Shown one piece after another: positions 25,501-34,395 of a stretch of 64,000 bases of DNA. The position numbers were made by a program, and so were the translations under genes. Every line of letters begins with the position of its first letter. Position 1 is the first letter of the stretch. The DNA is from Mactra quadrangularis (lineage: Eukaryota; Mollusca; Bivalvia; Venerida; Mactridae): positions 54,679,395-54,743,394 of the forward strand of contig CM046307.1 in assembly GCA_025267735.1 (NCBI GenBank), in the 5' to 3' direction. Below the pieces are notes generated by a model, which saw nothing but the letters and a program-made list of their open reading frames with translations, searched no databases and was not told where the DNA came from.

Positions 25501-26529
25501 AGTTATGTTATTATGAGTAAATGTTTCTTTTTTTTAAATAGAACATACACAATTGTCATTACCCTTATTGAAACTATTTCAAATCCATCCAGTATGACTG
25601 AAGGTTAGGACAAGTTGGATTTTGTTCAGGACAAGTGGTTTTTAAAAGTACTTGTCCGACAGGACAAGTTAAAAAAAAGTTAATGTCGAGCCCTGGTAAA
25701 AAAAAAGTAAAAAAAAAAAAAAATTCCCTACCTACCGACCTATCTTTTTTTTCAGCATGTAAGCAGAAACAAACATATTTTTTTTTTAGGCCTTAGGGTT
25801 AAAAGATTTCTGACAATTCAGCTAAAGTTCCTACAGTAAATGCATCTTTATCATTGCCAACTTCGGTTTTAAAAAATCAAGCGTCTTAAGAACCTGGATG
25901 TTCGATAAATTCGGCACGGAGCACCATAAGTAAAACATGGAATGTTCAGAAAAAACCAGACCAGTGCTTGGTCACTGTGTTTATAAGTAAAATAGAAATA
26001 AATATGTGAAAATTTTGTTGTCAACAGGTAAATTATTAATTAGATAATATGGATTTCTGTAAATAAAAAAAATATGGAACTATTTTACAAATTATAGGCC
26101 AATAAGATGGAGCTGTTCAAACATGATTTTCTAGCGATAGCAGCAGGTGCTATCCGCATCTTTAGTCTGCAAAAACAAACAAGAGTTTAAATGATCATGA
26201 TTTGGGGTTTTCCTCGAGTGTTTGACTAAGTCAAATCACGAAGTTTCCATTTTTATTTACCGAAATTTAGATGGGGTGACCAAGCTTTGGTAGTGACCGA
26301 ACATAGGTAGTTGACTGTACATGATAAATTTTCTACTTTGAATTTAGTTGCTATCAATACGGATATCTATAAATCCAAGACATTTTAGTCTTAAATAAAT
26401 CCAGGCTTTTGTTTTAGAATGTTAGAAAATATATAATTTATTACCTTTAACACATGACACTGCAGCAATGAAAAGTAAAAAAACAAAAATAGTGAGATAC
26501 GAGCGAGAATTGACTCGCAGGTCCGCCAT
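2573..26529 (-). CDS. Secretory multi-thioredoxin-fold protein (20 exons, 3' end not reached)
   Basis: I do not recognise an exact orthologue; it resembles multi-domain ER proteins of the TXNDC11/TXNDC16/PDI kind. Exons, 5' to 3': 26529-26445, 23368-23270, 22751-22648, 22379-22248, 21548-21414, 20370-20309, 19321-19260, 18407-18292, 17842-17638, 15253-15102, 13904-13725, 13088-12930, 12280-12196, 10830-10640, 9257-9165, 8802-8617, 7732-7614, 7055-6921, 5734-5653, 2693-2573. All junctions are GT-AG and keep phase, giving 834 residues plus one base. The start ATG has A at -3 and G at +4. Residues about 10-25 are a hydrophobic signal-like stretch. A thioredoxin-like strand near 286-298 reads FYAHWAQDV, so both catalytic cysteines are absent. 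A second fold has CGNC at 505-508 and a GYPT cis-proline motif near 549-552. A further KYPS motif lies near 216-219. Several N-glycosylation sequons fit an ER lumen or secreted location. Function is inferred from fold only; redox or chaperone work is likely. Confidence 0.85.
3932..4239 (-). repeat. tRNA-derived SINE, family A, with intact target duplication
   Basis: Read on the minus strand, the head is tRNA-like with an A box (TAGCTCAGTTGGTAG) and a B box (GGTTTGATTCC), and the tail ends in a GCTACGGCGTTAAACCCAAC-type motif. It is flanked by a perfect 12-bp direct repeat, TGACACCATCTT, at 3920-3931 and 4240-4251, which is the target-site duplication. It lies in the intron after the exon ending at 5653. 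Confidence 0.9.
4525..4579. repeat. TA dinucleotide microsatellite
   Basis: About 27 uninterrupted TA units. The open frames seen on both strands here are artefacts of the repeat. Confidence 0.97.
5035..5120. repeat. Fragment of pogo-like MITE family
   Basis: Contains CAGTAAAGTTCG and GGTCTTAATA blocks shared with the better-preserved copies at 11816-11985 and 22844-23021. Only one end is clear. Confidence 0.5.
5874..6333. repeat. Dispersed repeat, AACAAGAGC start and GTCGAGCTAAAA end
   Basis: Begins ACAACAAGAGCAGTCC and ends AGTCGAGCTAAAAA. Internally a segment containing GTTATGCAACTTGGTATTTG, then CCCCGTAGACATG and AAGTTTCAAGTGAATCCCTT, occurs twice in tandem. Related pieces lie at 11450-11680, 15350-15510 and 60025-62490. 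The type of element is not certain. Confidence 0.65.
6728..6900 (-). repeat. SINE-like repeat, family C, copy 1
   Basis: Shares GATTAATCAC, GGATAAAG, GGATGGGAT and a terminal tRNA-like segment (minus strand GTGGTTATGACC, GTTCGAATCCC) with the copy at 20088-20268. Located in the intron between the exons ending at 6921 and starting at 5734. Confidence 0.65.
7825..8200. repeat. Dispersed repeat with TATGAAGTTTCATAAAGATC core
   Basis: The block around 8046-8100 (TGTATGAAGTTTCATAAAGATC-like, then AATGGCA) recurs at 14770-15060 and, in opposite orientation, at 38890-39190. The three copies share order and spacing, so this is an interspersed family of unknown class rather than coding sequence. Confidence 0.5.
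9431..9828 (+). repeat. Mutator-like MITE, copy A (398 bp)
   Basis: Ends CAATCTGATTAAAACCCGAT and TTTACGGAGAGTG form imperfect terminal inverted repeats. It is flanked by a perfect 9-bp duplication, GCTTGAAGT, at 9422-9430 and 9829-9837. There are three further copies at 13984-14379, 16247-16609 and 27336-27734. Nine-base duplications are typical of Mutator-type transposition. No coding capacity is seen. Confidence 0.85.
10855..11275. repeat. Minisatellite of about 21 bp (TGGTCCTTGACC family)
   Basis: About 20 imperfect copies of motifs like ATGGTCCTTGACCTTGAGA and AATGACCCTAACCTTGAGA alternate, with a longer repeated order of variants. It lies in the intron just upstream of the exon starting at 10830. 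Confidence 0.85.
11450..11680. repeat. Fragment of the GTCGAGC-type dispersed repeat
   Basis: Resembles the 3' half of 5874-6333: ATTCATGCAAGAGTAATGCA, GTTTCAAGCAAATCCCTTCA, AAGAAGTGTTATGC and CACAGCTGAGTAGGGTAGC in the same order. The 5' half is missing. Confidence 0.6.
11816..11985. repeat. pogo/Tc1-like MITE (170 bp)
   Basis: Inverted ends, TACACTGAAGTTCTGCTAAT on the left and TACAGTAAAGTTCCGCTATT read inward from the right, are followed by AAGACCA. Both start with TA, the expected target duplication. TACAGTAAA-type ends followed by AAGACC are typical of pogo-like elements. Related copies are at 22844-23021, 31075-31152 and 40252-40395. Confidence 0.75.
12607..12866 (+). repeat. tRNA-derived SINE, family A, plus-strand copy
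   Basis: Head GGCTAGCTCAGTTGGTAG at about 12623 and B box GGTTTGATTCC at about 12668 are followed by the body and a degenerate GCTAGGGCATTAAACACAAC tail and an A run. It lies between the exons ending at 12930 and starting at 12280. Confidence 0.85.
13121..13230. repeat. Degenerate ATG/GAT microsatellite
   Basis: Interrupted ATGATG and GATGAT trinucleotide runs just upstream of the exon starting at 13088. Confidence 0.85.
13984..14379 (-). repeat. Mutator-like MITE, copy B
   Basis: Same family as 9431-9828 in reverse orientation, from CAATCTCCGTAAACAGAT to the TAATCAGATTG end. Flanks GGAAAAAAC and GGAAAAAAT (13975-13983 and 14380-14388) agree at 8 of 9 positions, consistent with a slightly mutated 9-bp duplication. 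Confidence 0.8.
14770..15060. repeat. Dispersed repeat related to 7825-8200
   Basis: Shares ACATTGTATGAAG-like, CATAAAGATCTGAC and AATGGCATAAA blocks with 7825-8200 and 38890-39190, and also the segment AAAGCCGGATTTAA seen in reverse at 39148-39162. Confidence 0.5.
15350..15510. repeat. Fragment of the AACAAGAGC-type dispersed repeat
   Basis: Begins AACAAGAGCAGTCCATGGAG and continues with a GTTTCAAGGAATACCTTCAG segment like that in 5874-6333. The terminal GTCGAGC motif is absent. Confidence 0.55.
16247..16609 (-). repeat. Mutator-like MITE, copy C, one end clipped
   Basis: Same family as 9431-9828. The left end is intact, but the other end stops at GATCGGGTTT and lacks the terminal TAATCAGATTG. 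The flanks TACACATAC (16238-16246) and TACACAGAC (16610-16618) still match at 8 of 9 positions, as if the shortened end were the one that inserted. Confidence 0.75.
16807..17606. repeat. CAGGGGTG-type nonautonomous element, copy 1 (host of a nested MITE)
   Basis: Ends CAGGGGTGAGGAATTCCTA and, inward from the right, CAGGGATGTGGAATTTCAG form inverted repeats; ACTTGTC/GACAAGT motifs recur near both ends. A second copy lies at 41733-42545, and a short derivative at about 16686-16764. Another MITE (16932-17356) sits inside it. It occupies the intron between the exons starting at 17842 and ending at 15253. Confidence 0.7.
16932..17356 (+). repeat. CAGGGCTCGA MITE, copy 1 (hAT-like ends)
   Basis: Inverted ends CAGGGCTCGAATTTAA are present on both sides. 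The subterminal sequence is rich in CTCGCA and TGCGAG. Flanks share CTAACA (6 bp). CAGGG starts resemble hAT ends, but the duplication length is not decisive. The second copy, at 42021-42498, has the opposite orientation. Confidence 0.8.
17884..18155 (-). repeat. SINE-like repeat, family B, copy 2
   Basis: Matches 1562-1830 across most of its length (CTAGCTTTCCTGGACCCTTA, CAGTACTCACCTACCCTTCC, ATGGAAGGGTATAACCTCCC). Ends on a tRNA-like segment with degenerate B box (minus GGTTCTAATCCC). Just upstream of the exon starting at 17842. Confidence 0.7.
18550..18735. repeat. Possible pogo-like MITE fragment
   Basis: GGTCGC-type segments, AATGGTCGCCTAATGC and TGGTCGCTAATAAGACTTGG, then TTACTGTATA at the right end, resemble pogo-like termini. 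The left end is unclear. Confidence 0.35.
20088..20268 (-). repeat. SINE-like repeat, family C, copy 2
   Basis: Second copy of the family seen at 6728-6900. The minus-strand start is tRNA-like: GGTTGCATGGATGAGTGGTT, then GGTTTAAATCCC as a B box. Confidence 0.65.
20400..20724. repeat. Foldback element with GAATTC-rich arms
   Basis: Ends GAAAGACCGGTAG and CTACCGGTCTTTC are inverted. Almost the whole 325 bp is made of alternating TTCAACTT, CACGAATTC and GAAGTTGAAAT words, so the left and right arms can pair as one long hairpin. No target duplication is evident. It sits about 30 bp upstream of the exon starting at 20370. Confidence 0.85.
22844..23021. repeat. pogo/Tc1-like MITE, second good copy
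   Basis: Inverted ends (CAGTTAAGTTCGGCTATTTA on the left; TACAGTAAAGTTCTGCTGTT read inward from the right), with the internal block AAAGGGTCTCTATAATAAGAC shared in inverse order with 11816-11985. Confidence 0.7.
23441..23586 (-). repeat. SINE family A, truncated copy
   Basis: Contains GGGTTTAACACTGTAGCAAC, then GTCGGTCAACCTACCTACC and CTCTGGATTTAGCTGT, the 3' half of the family-A SINE. The tRNA-like head is missing; the sequence breaks off about where the nested transposon stack begins. Confidence 0.75.
23638..25792. mobile_element. PIF/Harbinger-like nonautonomous element (outer layer of a stack)
   Basis: Inverted ends start GGCCTAAAAAAAAAATA and continue with GTTTGTTTCTGCTTAC. Both sides are flanked by TTA (23635-23637 and 25793-25795), the target duplication expected for PIF/Harbinger. 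Most of its length is a second, inserted element (23782-25695). No transposase is visible. It lies in intron 1 of the multi-thioredoxin gene. Confidence 0.75.
23782..25695. mobile_element. CAGGGCTCGACATTAAC element nested in the Harbinger-like element
   Basis: Perfect inverted ends CAGGGCTCGACATTAAC are followed on each side by several GGACAAGT/ACTTGTCC motifs. The 1.9-kb interior has no credible open frame. Its ends resemble the smaller CAGGGCTCGAA MITEs at 16932 and 42021, so a shared transposase source is possible. No flanking duplication was recognised. Confidence 0.75.
26445..26529 (-). CDS. First coding exon (signal-peptide exon) of the multi-thioredoxin gene
   Basis: Begins with ATGGCGGACC in a favourable start context and encodes MADLRVN followed by a hydrophobic run (YLTIFVFLLFIAAVSC) and VKG, then a GTAA donor. 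The hydrophobic core and small residues before the cysteine fit a cleavable secretory signal. This fixes the 5' end of the gene; the promoter should lie between here and about 27.0 kb. Confidence 0.85.
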
Positions 26530-26685
26530 GTTGTATACAAATGAAGAGCTGTCAGGGGAGATAACTACATATTGAGGCCCGTCACAAAATTTCAATCTAC
26601 AATTAAAAAAATGGCGCCAATTTTACTTATTTTCTTCGAAAATAGCAGTGTTGTAGATATCTATATCGTTTACAGACCCGTAGGA

Positions 26686-26715
26686 ACAGGGGGGGGGGGC
26701 TTAGCCCCCCCCCAA
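26686..26715. repeat. G-run/C-run palindrome
   Basis: A run of about ten G is followed by CTTAG and nine C, which can form a short GC hairpin 160 bp upstream of the multi-thioredoxin start codon. Another C run lies near 28218. Length is prone to sequencing error. Confidence 0.6.
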
Positions 26716-27094
26716 TATTTTCAGCAGTAATAGTGATTGAGGATCTTTTATTATTCTGTCACCCCAATCAAATCAAAATACACACACTTTTTATGGAGCA
26801 AGATGTTCAAATTCAGTGTTAAACTTAAACATGTACTTAGTATACATTTTTTCCATACTTTTTAATAAAGCCCCTGGTCATACCGTTAGTCTCCCCCAAT
26901 CTGAAAATGCTTCCTACGTGCCTGGTTTACAATATTTGGTGTTTTTTTTCGGATGGCAATGCATAGTTGTACAACCGAAAAGAAGCATAAATCAAATGAT
27001 CCAGTAACGTAAAACACCAGATTTTACGGAAGGTGTCGACGTTATGTAATTTATAGCCAGGCCCATTTGGGTTGTTGACCAAATATTTTACACC

Positions 27095-28160
27095 AACAGA
27101 ACATGAAACAACAGGTGAAGATTATCTAAAGACAAGCTGCAAGATTAGTCACAAATCGATACCACAACAGTGACAACACTAGCAGGGTCTCAAACCAGCT
27201 ACATTATCTCGGCTGGGAAAGTCTAGAAGCCAGACGCACCAAAATCCAACTTACAGTCCTGTACAAAATATCATAATCCATGGCCTTGTTGACATCGACA
27301 GCAGCTGATCTCGTTATCTGACTCCTGTATCCAGTCAATCTGATTAAAACCCGATCTAAAATTTTACCGCTCGCATACTCGCTAATTTAGATCTGGCCTT
27401 TTCCAAACGAAGGTCACGTTCAGGTGACCTTTTCTCATCATAATATCCATGACGAAATTGTTATGATACGTAACTTGTTTACATCGTCTACGTCACGCAA
27501 TTTGAAATCAGCCACCCAATCACAGACTGTGAATAATACCGCTGTTAAATTTGCATGCAAACCTTGGTCTAAAAATAGAAATTACGAAATCAAAATGTGA
27601 TTAATAGTGCTTTCGTCTAGATGAAAGCTACGCATTGATTGGTCGACACAAAGTTCATCTCGACGTGACCTTGCATTGACTAAGTAGAGATCCAGTACGA
27701 CAACGCTCTACAGGATCTCTGTGCAAGGAGATTGATATCAACATTACATCTACAGATTCTACCGCTTCAGCTCTTTCCACGGACCATCCCTGTTTGGAAC
27801 AGACTTCCAGCCGCTGTGGCTGAGGCCCCTACGTTGGTATCCTTTAAGGGGGGGGCTTAAGAACCTAACCTTCTAATGGGAATCCTCCTTTCAATCGCTA
27901 AGTTCGTCCAAATGGAAGATGTGAGCCTTGAGCCCTAGAGAATTGGTCATACCCAGATGGACGAAACGTGACTGGAGCATCTGTTCTATTACTAGACTCT
28001 AGCCTATTACCTTTTTTCTCTACTCATTTATCTGAGTGGGTCTATTTTCTCTCTTTCACTATCCTTTCCAACTTTCCTCTTGCTCACCAGATTGTCAATC
28101 TGTGACAGCTCAATGTAACATTGTAGATGCATGTAGATGTATCTAAATAAATGCATATAC
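27095..28160 (+). mobile_element. Broken LINE, 3' end of the reverse-transcriptase ORF
   Basis: Plus-strand translation near 27128-27270 gives QAARLVTNRYHNSD, then LGWESLEARR and LTVLYKIS. After the inserted MITE (27336-27734), a further frame gives FPRTIPVWNRLPAAVAEAPT. These are typical of the C-terminal tail of reverse transcriptase in jockey/CR1-type LINEs. Stop codons and frame changes show it is dead. The stretch after about 27860 looks like its 3' UTR. Confidence 0.75.
27336..27734 (+). repeat. Mutator-like MITE, copy D, inside the LINE
   Basis: Starts CAATCTGATTAAAACCCGAT and ends in AGGAGATTG. It interrupts the LINE coding remnant, so it inserted after the LINE. Flanks GTATCCAGT and ATATCAACA match only weakly. 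Confidence 0.8.
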
Positions 28161-28199
28161 ATGTACATCTTAAAATATTGTTAACGTGTTTTGCTTCTA

Positions 28200-30830
28200 A
28201 GTTTTTTCTCTCTGAACCCCCCCCCCCCCCTTTATACACATACCCTTTTACATGTATTTTACATCTAAGTCCATTTTGATTTTTATATACTTTAAATTGT
28301 TATTTATAAAGAATTCGCTCTAAAGAAATGGTAGGGGTCGCACGTGCAAACAAATGCGGTTTTTCATACACAACGAGCATTCAATGTACCACACATCTGA
28401 TTCATAATTTGATTTAATTATTTGATTAATGACATGATCCAACATTGTTTATTAATGTAAGCAAGAGAACAATTTAACCAACAATCTCATCAGAACAATA
28501 AGTTATAATCACCCATGCAGGGCCTCATTGACTCATTTGAGGTCAAATTGATTTTATATTGTGTTATATGCGGATTTTATTGAGTTTGGATATTTCTGTT
28601 CTCATGTATCTGAGTTATTACTTGTGTAAAGCAAAATGTCTGAGGTACGTCTAGTTTCTCTAGAGCACTTTCTTACGAAAATCGTAAATACGTAATTTTG
28701 AATTGGCTGTTGACTGGCCTATTTTAGTTTAGATGTCATGAGCGTGACGCCGCTAATTGTTTTTCTGGTCTAAGATGAAAATACGCTCAATCTATCAAAT
28801 CGTTGTTATTTTAGAATATTTTTCATTACTACAATTTAAGAAAGTTTATTTAGCTGCATTGATACGGCCGTCAAAACTCAATAAATATTTGGATTCCCGA
28901 TTGATGCATGTGTTAAAAGCCAGTCCCACGACACACCGGATCGATTATTCATTTTAGCCTAGTCCAATGCTATATACACGGAAAACGAAAGTAGACCGAA
29001 TAACTTAACATAAAATTGTTCACAATAATCAGCTGATACTTATTTACTGAATTTTTGGTATTTTTAATAAAACTCCATCACCTGTGACGATTGTTATGGT
29101 GTCTTGTAAAACAATTGAACCAAAAATGTGTGTACCAGTAGTCCTGTACCACTGACACAAACTCCTCGCAGCGGTTGTTTCCCCTTATTGAAAGCAAATT
29201 GCGACATTTGGCCTATGGTTGATTTTGACTATCTTGCATAATACTTATTTCTTCTTTTTATCCACTCTTTGCCTTGTTATGTATGTTTCTGCCAGAGCAC
29301 GCCAGGACCTTTTTCCTTATATAACAGGAGCCGTTTGAAGGTGCCTTCCTCTTCTGAAATTTCCTTACAATCACGCAGTTTTCCCCAGATTTGGGAGTTA
29401 CCTTTGATGTTTCACTCCCATATCAATTAAATTGTTCTGCATGAAGTTAAGACCACAGGCCCCTTCCCACTTACTGAAAAATGCCCTGCACACACTAGTG
29501 ATGGTGTAATAAATTGCAATCTGTTGAAATGAAGATGCCGAATATATAGGCCTATTTTATGGTCCTTTACATCGAGTATATTTTACAATCCCTGTAGGCC
29601 AGTAAATTTTGCATACCTCCCATGGTTATTTTTTTCTAGATTTCTAGTATATTGTTTAAGGTACATAATTCAACATTCTTGTCGTGGTGCATATTCTGTT
29701 GCAATAAGTTCTGGATAAAATCTTAAATTGACTGGCCCTACTGCCAGTAGGATTCAATTTAATATGTACATACATGTTCACTTTGTATGTCATACACGAA
29801 ATTCTCTATAGTGACTAACAATGGTAAACTAAAACTCTGGACAGCATTGCATCCTTGTGACAATATAACAATAAATATAGAAAGATCTACGAATAAAATA
29901 TATCGTCCGACCGTTGATAAAACGGGACTCAAAAACTAGTGTTCAAAAACATAATCATCAACTAGACGTCATTCGGCCGAGTATCAAATGGATTATATGA
30001 ATTCACCCAAGATGGATACAAATTACGAACATAAAATGTATGTAAAAACAAGAATATTTTTGTGTCAAATGACCTAAGACAGATTAATACACTGACAGCT
30101 TCGGTAGCACTACTTTTTACCGATTGAATGTGTGCAAATGATATGTACATCGTATTTCTTATCTCAGGTCATTTTTCACAAGCCACAGCATGTATAGGCC
30201 AACTTCCATTGCGAGTACATGTGCTTAAAATTGTGCCGAAGTTTTTCCTTTAAATCTGTATATCATGCACAATATTATATCCTGTATTTCAAGTAGCATG
30301 TATTCAATGGATGGTTTTCTTCTTTTTTTTGAGACAACGATTTGTACGTAGGAAAGTTTTGTCTCAGAGTTTTCTCTGATTTTTTAAAATAAATTTTAGG
30401 CTTTCAAAGCTTGTTGTAAAACGCTTTATATTTTTTTCTGCATTGTTTGTCCTTGGCTCTGTTGCTCACACATGAAAAAAATACAAGTGGCTGTATTCGA
30501 TCATTTGTCTTTTTTGAGTTTTCATGACAATAGCTTTTAGTTTGTAATCGACATGTTATTGATCGTATATATAGTATTATTCACATCTGTAACCATTGTC
30601 TGTGAGTAGGTCCGTTGATCTATTGACTTGAAATAAAATCCAACATGATCAACATATTAATAAAGAAAGGAGTATTATAATTGTTTTTCTTTTCTTTTTA
30701 CAACCGGTAGAATTGATTTAAGGTGGAGAAAATATGAACGAATTGAGTCAATGATTCCATGTAAAGAAATGTTTTTCTAGAAATACCGCATAGGTTTTTG
30801 CAAAACCATAGTCGCATGATCATTTTATGT
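28200..30830. other. Intergenic, no gene recognised
   Basis: Between the LINE remnant and the MITE at 30836, both strands are broken by stops, and open frames of about 60 codons show no recognisable motif. Short T- and A-rich tracts only. An unseen 5' exon of tafazzin could lie in or to the right of this region. Confidence 0.5.
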
Positions 30831-30835
30831 GCTTA

Positions 30836-31057
30836 GGCCACAACAAATTGATCATATGTTCTATGGATTCGCTCACACCTTAATTTTGACGGTTTTTACA
30901 AAAAAATATTTTTATTTCCTCGCTCGCTCTTAAAAATTTGGTCAAACCTCTATCTAAAGCAAGTGAATACTTTTTAAAAAAAAATTTCTTCGCTCGCTAG
31001 CCCCATTTATTTCAGAAAAATTCATAGAACATAAATTATGATCAATTTGTTGTGGCC
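30836..31057. repeat. PIF/Harbinger-like MITE (222 bp)
   Basis: Inverted ends GGCCACAACAAATTGATCAT are followed by ATGTTCTATG on one side and a close match on the other. TTA duplications flank it (30833-30835 and 31058-31060). The core contains two CTCGCTCGCT words. Confidence 0.85.
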
Positions 31058-31074
31058 TTAGTTTGAGTATGAAA

Positions 31075-31152
31075 CTGTCCCTATAATAAGACACTTACGC
31101 TTATAAGACCATTGATTTTCGATGGTCCTAATAGTGGAAAGTTACTGTATAA
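31075..31152. repeat. Short pogo-like MITE
   Basis: AACTGTCCCTATAATAAGAC and the right end GTGGAAAGTTACTGTAT, with TTATAAGACCATTG between, match the ends of the 11816-11985 family without its middle. Confidence 0.55.
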
Positions 31153-32269
31153 GTGATATTTAAATTATTCATGCATATCTCACTAAAAAGATATCATTTC
31201 CATGGATGGATGTGACATTTGGTCGATTCTGTTTGATCACAGAAAGAAAAGTTTTTTAAACCGTTGATCGTAAATTAATTGCAACATCTCTTATTAGTTT
31301 TTCGTTGTTTTTAGCGTTCTATTCGTTTCTAAATATAGAATTAATATGGATAAATGTTTATAGAATTTTTCAAGTTTGATTATTTGGCCAATTAGTATGC
31401 CAAACGTAGAATATACAATTATGGTCATTTTGACCTTTAATTTGAAAATTATCGGACGATCAAGGTTCGTCGCCATGACGTGAAAGAAGGAAGTGAATTG
31501 TCGTCTGCCTTCAAGCTAACATGTGACATTTAGTAAACCTTAATTAGATCGATATCGATATACCTTTACTGTATTCATCTAAGAAATTATCAAATTATTT
31601 TAGTGGTTTAAAGTGATGAAATTACTGAGTAAATTGATATATTTGGATTTAAAGGTTAAATTTCAAAGCCTGTTGACGTCTTGTAGAGTGAGGTTAGTTC
31701 TTACACAATAATGCTCGTCTTAATTGGGTTAAACTTCTTTATTTTAGATTGCCTGAAACTTTGACTATTTTCTTATGAATAGTTACACAAGGTTTTTGAT
31801 GTACAAGAAATAAGTTTCTAAGTACATTGTACATGTTATAAATACATTGTATACAAATGTTTTTATTTTGCGTAATTGACAAAATAACCACGATGTGTAT
31901 ACTTCATATTCTTTTCTTAACGTAGTTAACTTAGTTCCCAATAAGTAACTAAGTTAGTGGGGTTTTTATTTCATTTATAGCCGATTCTTGACTGAGTATA
32001 AATTTAACTAGGTAGTTACATCAACAAGTGACGCCTCTTGGACCGGCAACAGGTAACTTTTCCTGCGTTGGTATCAATTTGTCAAATACATTATGAAATT
32101 TCAAGTTAAAATTGAGCGTAAACTCGAAAAATCGGGTTTTTATTTTTATTTGCTTTTTCCTCGCACTTTTTCTGTAACCATGCATATTAAAATAGATATG
32201 TGTAAACTAGCAATGCTAGGCTCGACTTACCAATTATCAATCAAAGTACCATTGATGCAATTCAGTGTA

Positions 32270-32580
32270 CTGCAGTGTTGGCCTCGTATTGCGACCGATT
32301 TCGCCCGTGTTGGCCTCGTTTTGTGACCGATTTCGCCCGTATTGCCTTCGTATTGTGACCGATTTCACCCGTTTTGGTCTCGTATTGCGACCCATTGCAT
32401 CCGTGTTGGCCTCGTATTGTGACCGATTTCGCCCGTGTTGGCCTCGTTTTGTGACCGATTTCTCCCGTATTGCCTTCGTATTGTGACCGATTTCACTCGT
32501 TTTGGTCTCGCCCGTATTGGTTACGTTTTGTGACCGATTTAGCCCGTATTGACAATTGTCCTCGCTCTGTGGCCGATTTG
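32270..32580 (+). repeat. 32-bp minisatellite with 128-bp higher-order period
   Basis: About ten copies of a unit like TTGGCCTCGTATTGTGACCG followed by ATTTCGCCCGTG. The same order of variant units repeats at 128 bp (for example 32277 and 32405), four units. Locally GC-richer than its surroundings. It produces overlapping open frames that are not genes. Confidence 0.9.
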
Positions 32581-33840
32581 GTGGATTGTGCCTTATTTGC
32601 TTGCTTTAAATCGCTGATCACCTGGTGTAGTAATGTATCGTGCCATTGTGTCATACATGTAGTTTATCACAAGTAATTTACGATGTTACAATTGGATGGC
32701 CACTATGCATCACATTAGTGATGAACGTGTCATCCATTTCTTCAGTTTCTAGCTCACGTAAGCCATGTGTTTGTGTCTCATAGACTATATTGTCTATGTA
32801 TTTAAAATGGAGCTATGCTGCCCATGGATATTTAATAGGCTTGTTTCTATGGTGGTATTTCTTTTGAAACTTGTTCTAAGAATTGAATTTACATCAAAGC
32901 CTATTTATAACAATGAGAACCTCAGCAACCAAAGCCATGAAAACTAGTCTTCTAATTATCGGTAGTTAATTTTCTGAGTGAAAATTGATCTTTTCTACGA
33001 GTCATCAGTTTTACAAAGGTTTATGAAGCAATTGCTTTAATATTCTCAAGAACCATACGGGCTGAAGCTTCCATGTTTGGTGGCACAGTTGCTGGGGTTT
33101 TAAAAAGGATGCAGGTATAGACATTAACAAAAAATCGGGATAATTGGGTTTAGGGAAATGGTGCAAAATGATGAAAGCATTGCATATTTTCAACCTATGT
33201 AATGTAAGAGCACATTAGGCTTCATTTGGTAAAATGTAAATGAATAAAATGCTTTAGACTTGTCAAAAAACAAAAAAGACATTTTGCCCTTAAGCTCTAC
33301 CTTCAGTGTTGCTTTGGCTACAAAAACCTTGGTTCTGATGGCTTTTTTGAAAACCTAGGGAACTTTTTGGCAAGGTTGTATCTCTGTCACTCGGTTAGTG
33401 ATAAAATGAATGCAGATAGAGACAACTCTTCCAAATTGAGGAGAAAACGGGCCAAGTCCCAAACATTTATAAGTTAATAAATGCATGTGCATGTATTTCC
33501 TGACAATAACCCATTCATCTGATTTAAAAATAAAAACTGTTTAGTGTTAATGCATGACTAGTCACATATACAAAGTGTTTTCATCCATGTTCAGATTGTT
33601 GCATGAATAATTGATATCTAGACAATTTCTACTTAGTATACACGTATGTGTATTTTTCTCTTCAAGTACAACTAGAGTGTACAATTATTGTGTTTGGTGT
33701 GGAATAGTGATTTTTATTTCATTGGATTTTTTACAATTTTACATTTTTTTCCAGTTTTTGATGACAGCGAATGAAATTAGCAATTTTAGTTGGCTCTTTT
33801 TACCAGTAGTATTAAATTATATTCAAATATCAGTGTCACA

Positions 33841-33972
33841 TACATTAACCCCACTGATTTAAATACTCAATATTTGCATGGTTATCCCATGCTTAAATAT
33901 GGTTGTATAGATTTACCAATTGTGAGTACAGAAGTGCTGTAGTGAGTATCTAAATCAGGTGGGCTAATGAAT
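33841..33972. repeat. Short palindromic MITE (GATTTAAATAC ends)
   Basis: CATTAACCCCACTGATTTAA on the left pairs with CATTAGCCCACCTGATTTAG read inward from the right. Single-ended relatives occur at about 12355, 39520 and 58385 (GGGTTAATGTATGC), showing a dispersed family. Confidence 0.65.
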
Positions 33973-34395
33973 TCACCACTGAAAGTTGGATAAGATTTTA
34001 CAAAATTTGCATGTACTCTGTCTCTGGTTGCCAAAAGTCCCCTATTGTATGGAGGAAAATTGGTGTTACTGCAGCGCTTGACATTAAAGGTCATCCAATT
34101 GCCTGTGATGACCTATATTTGGGTTGGGTCAACTTCACTGCTAGTTAACATTTGGGTGGCACGAGTGAAATATATAGTTGGTTATCCAACTGGGCGACCT
34201 ACTTAAAAAAATTATTGTGGAGCACTGTTACTTTTGAAGCTGTTGCAACCAGGAATAGAATCTGTGTAGAAAAGTTCAAAGTTCAGAGAGTATGCGTCTA
34301 AACTTTCATATCATCTATATAGAAATTTAAAGACAATTTAAATTTTTTTCAATATAATTAGTTCAAAGAGTGGACGTGTTCTTGGTTTAGGACAA

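Noticed and set aside
32265..32676. Overlapping open frames with repeated CDRFRP-like peptides
   Set aside because: Produced by the 32-bp minisatellite, whose unit length is not a multiple of three, so frames cycle.
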